From NCBI GenBank assembly GCA_035282865.1, contig DATEVB010000193.1:1-8167 (forward strand): a DNA stretch of 8,167 nt. Reading direction: 5' to 3'. Below, in pieces: positions 4,394 to 8,167 of this stretch (position 1 is its first letter; the number at the start of each line of letters is the position of its first letter). Made by a program: the position numbers and the translations under genes. Origin of the DNA: UBA4744 sp035282865. Lineage in GTDB: Bacteria > Actinomycetota > Acidimicrobiia > Spongiisociales > UBA4744. The notes below the pieces were generated by a model. The model was not told the DNA's origin. It did no database searches and saw only the letters and a program-made list of their open reading frames with translations.

Positions 4394-6097
4394 TTACATG
4401 CCCATCAGGACTTGACCTTCGATCCTGTTGGGCAGAACCACCCGGAAACAGGCACCACCCAGACGTTCCGACCGGCGATACCCGGTACTGCCTCCGTGGG
4501 CGCTGGTGATGGCCGCCACAACGGCGAGTCCGATGCCGGACCCCGGAATCGAGGCGTTGAGGCGGTTCACCCCTCGCTCGAACCGCTCCCAGATCGTATG
4601 CTCGTACTTCTTGGGCACCCCGGGACCGTCGTCATGGACTTCGATAGTGAGGTCGCTGCCCTCACGGCGGACAACGATCAGTCCGCTGCCGTTGCCGTAG
4701 CGGTCGGCATTGGTCAGCAGATTGATGAGGATCTGTTGCACCCGGCCCGGGTCGACTCTCGCCAGGAGATCGGGGTCAACCTCTGTGTTCAATGTCACGC
4801 TGAGTCGGTCGATCGCGTGTATTGCGTTCTCGACGACTTGCGTGACCGGAACGACCTCCTCCTTCAGGGCCATGTCGTCCGATGACCCGCGCGCCAACAG
4901 GATCAGGTCGGACACGATCGTCGACATGTGCTGGGCCTGCCGCTGAACCACGCCGATGAGGTCCTTCCGTTCGGCGTCGTCGAGCGGCGTTTGGTCGTCG
5001 TTGATGACGTCGAGAAACCCGACCACGGCGGTAAGAGGGGTCCTCAACTCATGGGAGATCGACGACACCAACTCGGCGCGTTGCTTTTCGACCAGGAGGC
5101 GGTTCATTCGTATGGCTACCCCCTGGCGACCGATGACCAGAGCACCGACGATGTACGTGGCGGTCAGCAGAAGCTGGATTCTGGGCGAGAGCGAAGCTTG
5201 TCTCGTCTCCATGACCAGAAGCAAGACCATCGCCACTGCCACTGAGTAGGGGGTCACTATCACCCAGATGGGAGTGCGTCGGTCGGCATACGCTCGATGT
5301 TTTGGCTGGCGATCCGCGATGACTGCCGCCGCTAAGTAGAGGGTGGTTGCCAGCAGAAACACGGTGAAGTTGGGCTGAGCTTCGGCGAAAGTCTTGCCAA
5401 CTCCGGTGGTCAGGAGGCGGAGGTCCGCGGCTGATTGCAGAATGATGCCGATGGCAAAGAACACCAGGCGAGGGTCGAAACGAAAGCGGCTCCGCCGAAC
5501 CCAGGCGATGATCACCACCGTGAGGGCGGCAATGTCGACGATTGGGTAAGCCGTGCCGGCCCACCGATCCCAGGCGGATGAGGTTGCGAATTCCTTGAGC
5601 AGGTCGTCAAGGGCCAGTACCCACATGACCGCGCCCAGCGACACCGCTCCGATCATGCTGTCGAGATAGACCTGCACGCGCTGGGACAGGGTGAGTGGGA
5701 AATGGGGGAGCGAGGCAAACCCGGCAATAACCAGAATGTACGCCAGGATGAAGATGGTGTCGGTTGGTCCAAATGCACTCACCGACCCGGTGATCGATTG
5801 GATCGCGGCAACCAGACCAATCCCGAAGGCTGCGACCATAAAACCCATCCCCACGAGAGACCAGGCTCGTTTCTCCCGCCCTTTCATCCTCCGAACTTTG
5901 CGAACCAGCACAAACCCGGCCGAGCCATACCCGATCAGCACGCCGAGGGGTCCGGCGATTTCCGCCTGTTCGGGGAGTGCAATAGTCACCACCATCGCCA
6001 GCGCGAGCAGCCCGAAGACGAGGACGTGTCCCCGGCTGAGCTGTCCTGGGACGATCATCCGCAACGCGCGGGGAGGCTTTCGAACGGTGGATTGCAT
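4394..6097 (-). CDS. Polytopic membrane sensor histidine kinase (orphan)
   Basis: About 567 residues, using ATG 6097; a TTG two codons upstream (6103) is also possible, and neither has a strong Shine-Dalgarno. Residues about 25-325 contain some ten hydrophobic helices with short loops, including GPTDTIFILAYILVIAG and QRVQVYLDSMIGAV motifs. Similar N-terminal regions occur on actinobacterial GGDEF proteins and kinases with unknown ligands. A short coiled linker leads to the HisKA domain with SISHELRTPL (phosphoacceptor His349). The HATPase_c domain has the N-box NLLTNADRYGN (about 459-469), G1 DDGPGVP (489-495), the F-box WERF and G2 GSGIGLAVV (519-527), so it should be active. There is no periplasmic sensor domain, PAS, HAMP or receiver domain, and no response regulator in the window. 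It probably senses a membrane or lipophilic signal. It lies 78 nt after the AONS gene on the same strand, so co-transcription is plausible. Confidence 0.92.
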   Translation of the reverse strand: MQSTVRKPPRALRMIVPGQLSRGHVLVFGLLALAMVVTIALPEQAEIAGPLGVLIGYGSAGFVLVRKVRRMKGREKRAWSLVGMGFMVAAFGIGLVAAIQSITGSVSAFGPTDTIFILAYILVIAGFASLPHFPLTLSQRVQVYLDSMIGAVSLGAVMWVLALDDLLKEFATSSAWDRWAGTAYPIVDIAALTVVIIAWVRRSRFRFDPRLVFFAIGIILQSAADLRLLTTGVGKTFAEAQPNFTVFLLATTLYLAAAVIADRQPKHRAYADRRTPIWVIVTPYSVAVAMVLLLVMETRQASLSPRIQLLLTATYIVGALVIGRQGVAIRMNRLLVEKQRAELVSSISHELRTPLTAVVGFLDVINDDQTPLDDAERKDLIGVVQRQAQHMSTIVSDLILLARGSSDDMALKEEVVPVTQVVENAIHAIDRLSVTLNTEVDPDLLARVDPGRVQQILINLLTNADRYGNGSGLIVVRREGSDLTIEVHDDGPGVPKKYEHTIWERFERGVNRLNASIPGSGIGLAVVAAITSAHGGSTGYRRSERLGGACFRVVLPNRIEGQVLMGM

Positions 6098-6175
6098 TCC
6101 CAATCGTTATCGGCAGGAGAGAACCCTCAATAAAGAGGTTGATCGTCTTTGAGAATGCCAGATCATTTGCCGGTC

Positions 6176-7447
6176 TTAGGGAGACTCGGCGCGTGCCCCG
6201 GTCAGGTCGATGACGATCTCGGGTTCGTCGATGATCTCCGGTACGTGCCGGGCCATCGATTCGATGAGCGAACCAATCTGGTCGTCTGTTTGGTAGAGCG
6301 TGTGAGTGAACCGGATCCCTGCATACCCGCGCGGCACGGCCGGGAAAGCCGACGGGTTGACGTAGAAGCCGTCTTTCATGAGCCGCTTCGTCAACTCAAT
6401 CGCTTGATCGTCGCGTCCCAACCGAATGAACCAGATCGGGGTTGGGTCGAAGGACATGGCCGGAAGTTGATGCTCGACCAACAACCTGGCGACCAGTTCG
6501 ATTTGTGAGATGAGGCGCGCCTGACGCTCCTGTTGTTCGTTGGATAGGTGGATCTCGGCGGCGGCGACGGCTGCACCGAGTTCACCCGGGTGGATAGGCC
6601 CCGAGAAGGTGAGCGTGCCGCCGGTCAGCCAGACACGCCGGGCGGTATCGGGATCCGCGAACAGGAGCGCGGCGCCACCCGTTCCGAACGATTTCGCCAG
6701 GGATACGGCGATCACCATGCGCTCATGGAGGGGGATCTCGTCCAGCACATAGCCGCGCCCATGCCGGCCGCGCCAGCCAAAACCGTGGGCGTCATCCAGG
6801 TAGACGTGCAGTGATGGGTAGCGGGCCATCAGGTCGGCGATCGTATGCACGGGCGCGACGTCCCCGTACATCGAATAGATCCCGTCCGCCAGGTACCAGA
6901 TCCGGCCGCTTCCGCTTTCGGATGCCTTGTCGAGCGCTGCTTCCAGGGCGGTCATGGCGTTGTGGGGGAGTTCGGTGACTGATACCCCGCGCCCTCTCAA
7001 GACATCAGTCGCAAGATGTACCGAAGCGTGCGACTGGGTGTCGACCAGTACCACGTCGTCGGGCGACACGAGGACCGGTAGGGCAGCCAGGTGACCAAGC
7101 GTGGTGGTGGTGGGCAGCACGACATGGCCGGTTCCAAAGATGCGAGCGAGGGATTCTTCAAGTGCGGTGTAGAGATCGACGGAGATGTAAGCGCTGGAGG
7201 ATGAGAAGACGGGCCCGAATCGTTCAATGGCCTCGATGGCCCCCTGTTTCAGACGGGGGTCGACATTGAGGCCCAGGTAGGCACAGGAGCCGAAATTGAC
7301 CAGAAGTTGCCCATTCACCGTGACGGTGTCGCCCGCCAGAATCTCATCTTCGACGCGCAGGCGAATCACGCCTGCCGCGACGCCGTTTCCCATGGATGCC
7401 TCGATCAGATCGAGGATGCGCTCGTGTCGCAATCCCTTAGTCGACAT
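6176..7447 (-). CDS. Alpha-oxoamine synthase family PLP enzyme (AONS/KBL/SPT/CqsA-like)
   Basis: 423 residues from ATG 7447, which has AAGGGG about 7 nt upstream; an in-frame extension to 7621 is basic, unconserved and was rejected. The fold-type I PLP residues are all placed: His140 (QSHASVH, ring stacking), Asp218 and His221 (LDDAHGFG), and Lys252 for the Schiff base (SLAKSFGTGG). NFGSCAYLGL (51-60) and ADGIYSMYGDVAPV (187-200) are also AONS-family signatures. Such enzymes condense an amino acid with an acyl-CoA or acyl-ACP, with decarboxylation. Products include KAPA (BioF), aminoketobutyrate (KBL), ketosphinganine (SPT) and aminotridecanone-type autoinducer precursors (CqsA). The substrate cannot be fixed from sequence alone. 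The SLAK(S/T)F context, and SSSSAYISVD where BioF has its GSGGSR-like motif, argue against a plain BioF. It is divergent from the RND gene and upstream of the kinase. Confidence 0.88.
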   Translation of the reverse strand: MSTKGLRHERILDLIEASMGNGVAAGVIRLRVEDEILAGDTVTVNGQLLVNFGSCAYLGLNVDPRLKQGAIEAIERFGPVFSSSSAYISVDLYTALEESLARIFGTGHVVLPTTTTLGHLAALPVLVSPDDVVLVDTQSHASVHLATDVLRGRGVSVTELPHNAMTALEAALDKASESGSGRIWYLADGIYSMYGDVAPVHTIADLMARYPSLHVYLDDAHGFGWRGRHGRGYVLDEIPLHERMVIAVSLAKSFGTGGAALLFADPDTARRVWLTGGTLTFSGPIHPGELGAAVAAAEIHLSNEQQERQARLISQIELVARLLVEHQLPAMSFDPTPIWFIRLGRDDQAIELTKRLMKDGFYVNPSAFPAVPRGYAGIRFTHTLYQTDDQIGSLIESMARHVPEIIDEPEIVIDLTGARAESP

Positions 7448-7470
7448 GCCGTACCCCTTCGTGACCGCAC

Positions 7471-7533
7471 CGGTAGAGACCGAAAGCTGTGCCGGAACAC
7501 GGGATGGTAACGGGGTAGTCGGTGCATTCCGGC
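7471..7533 (-). promoter_or_regulatory. Structured leader before the AONS gene
   Basis: On the minus strand, GCCGGAA (7533-7527) pairs perfectly with TTCCGGC (7497-7491). The stem continues as CAC (7524-7522) with GTG (7500-7498) after a 2-nt bulge, around a 21-nt loop. A second small hairpin, CGGT-CTCT-ACCG (7482-7471), follows, and the AONS Shine-Dalgarno lies about 15 nt further on. It matches no riboswitch class I can recognise. It may be an attenuator, an operator, or chance pairing. No convincing promoter hexamers were found for either divergent gene in the 217-bp gap. Confidence 0.35.
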
Positions 7534-7664
7534 GGTTCCTTCTAGGTCGAATGGCCGATTTTCTGCATATCAGGTCTATTTCCATCCGTACGGCGAATAT
7601 GTTCCAGGAATCCGGCAGCAACCTCCCTATCCGATCGATCTAGTGTGGCCCTGGAAAGGCTACC

Positions 7665-8167
7665 TTGGACCGTATCGCCAGATTCATCGTTGAGCACTCC
7701 CAGCGAGTGCTGGCGCTCACCGGGATCATCACTCTCGTGTCGGTGGCCATGTTGTTCCGGATGTCATTCAACGCCGACGTTTCGCAGTTCATCACCGAGG
7801 GTAACGAGCGGGGCGAAGCGTGGGTGGCTCTCCAGGACAAGTACGAGACGGCCGATCCGGTCAACGTGCTGGTGTCCGTCGAGGAAGGCCACAGCCTGCT
7901 CGAGAAGGACTCGCTGGTGGCTGTGGCCGAGCTCCGGGACCGGCTGGCCGCGGTCGAGGGCGTAGGCCATATCGGTTCGATCGTCCCCGACGTCAATCCG
8001 CTCACCGGGGCGGGGCTCACACCCGAACAGATTGCCGTCATTCCCGAGCCGATGATCGCCACATTCCTGGGCCAGAACCCGATGGTCGATCTGCTGGTCA
8101 GCGACGACGGTCGCCATACCTTGATGTTGGTGGTTCCGGAAGGTGAATCGTTGAAGATTGCCAGGGC
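7665..8167 (+). CDS. MMPL/RND-superfamily exporter, N-terminal part
   Basis: The gene runs off the right edge; 167 codons are present. The start is TTG 7665, because an in-frame TAG sits at 7641 and GGAAAGG ends 5 nt before the TTG; no ATG fits. The protein opens with a short amphipathic segment (MDRIARFIVEHSQRV) and a TM helix at about residues 15-33. A large extracytoplasmic porter domain then begins with FNADVSQFITEGNERGEAW. Next come DPVNVLVSVE, ELRDRLAAVEGVGHIGSIVPDVNP and LMLVVPEGES. This layout is typical of MMPL/SSD-type RND proteins, which move lipids, hopanoids or drugs across the membrane using proton motive force. The substrate is unknown. It is divergent from the AONS gene, so a shared regulatory region is possible. 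Confidence 0.87.
   Translation, partial: MDRIARFIVEHSQRVLALTGIITLVSVAMLFRMSFNADVSQFITEGNERGEAWVALQDKYETADPVNVLVSVEEGHSLLEKDSLVAVAELRDRLAAVEGVGHIGSIVPDVNPLTGAGLTPEQIAVIPEPMIATFLGQNPMVDLLVSDDGRHTLMLVVPEGESLKIAR

Noticed and set aside
7448..7621. N-terminal extension of the AONS gene to an upstream ATG at 7621
   Set aside because: The extra 58 residues are Arg/Pro/Ser-rich and precede the normal AONS start. ATG 7447 has a good Shine-Dalgarno and fits the family length.
7645..7965. Plus-strand ATG-like open frame at the start of the RND region
   Set aside because: It is a different frame from the one encoding a clear MMPL/RND N-terminus from TTG 7665; its product is Ser/Arg/Cys-rich and meaningless.
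1..8167. CRISPR array, tRNA/rRNA, transposon ends or prophage genes
   Set aside because: No spaced direct repeats, cloverleaf sequences, terminal inverted repeats with a transposase, or phage-type proteins were seen on either strand.

Overview
This 8.2 kb window is bacterial, GC-rich and densely coded. It most likely comes from an actinomycetote, perhaps Acidimicrobiia. The reasons are strong GC bias at third codon positions, a GTG/TTG-tolerant start style, a Thr-rich linker after a lipobox, an MMPL/RND protein, and a PspC/LiaF-like membrane operon. The taxonomic call is inference only. I found no rRNA, tRNA, CRISPR array, insertion sequence or phage gene.

Layout. (1) Bases 1-395, minus strand: the 5' end of a thiamine-binding lipoprotein gene (thiB-like), led by a clear TPP riboswitch and a promoter-like -10. 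(2) 445-768, plus: a small ABM-like/dimeric alpha-beta barrel protein. Its stop lies 4 nt from the stop of a convergent unknown beta-rich protein (773-1528, minus). (3) 1675-2959, minus: three membrane-protein genes, PspC, then a LiaF-like protein, then a small LiaI-like protein. Each overlaps the next by 4 nt. A 7-bp-period degenerate repeat runs into the last gene. (4) 3068-7447, minus: a ketoacyl-ACP synthase III (FabH-like), a multi-TM sensor histidine kinase and an alpha-oxoamine synthase (AONS-family PLP enzyme). Transcription order is AONS, kinase, KAS III. (5) 7665-8167, plus: the 5' end of an MMPL/RND exporter, divergent from the AONS gene.

How the parts may work together. The thiB riboswitch ties thiamine uptake to TPP level. 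The leader holds a second copy of an aptamer strand next to a hairpin that would hide the Shine-Dalgarno, so a complete strand-swap switch can be drawn from the sequence. The PspC/LiaF/LiaI operon is probably a cell-envelope stress or membrane-homeostasis module. The AONS, kinase and KAS III group is the most intriguing part. An acyl-condensing PLP enzyme, an acyl-chain starter synthase and a polytopic sensor kinase side by side resemble in outline the CqsA/CqsS and LqsA/LqsS alpha-hydroxyketone signalling systems of Vibrio and Legionella. That reading is a hypothesis; ordinary lipid metabolism beside an unrelated kinase is the main alternative.
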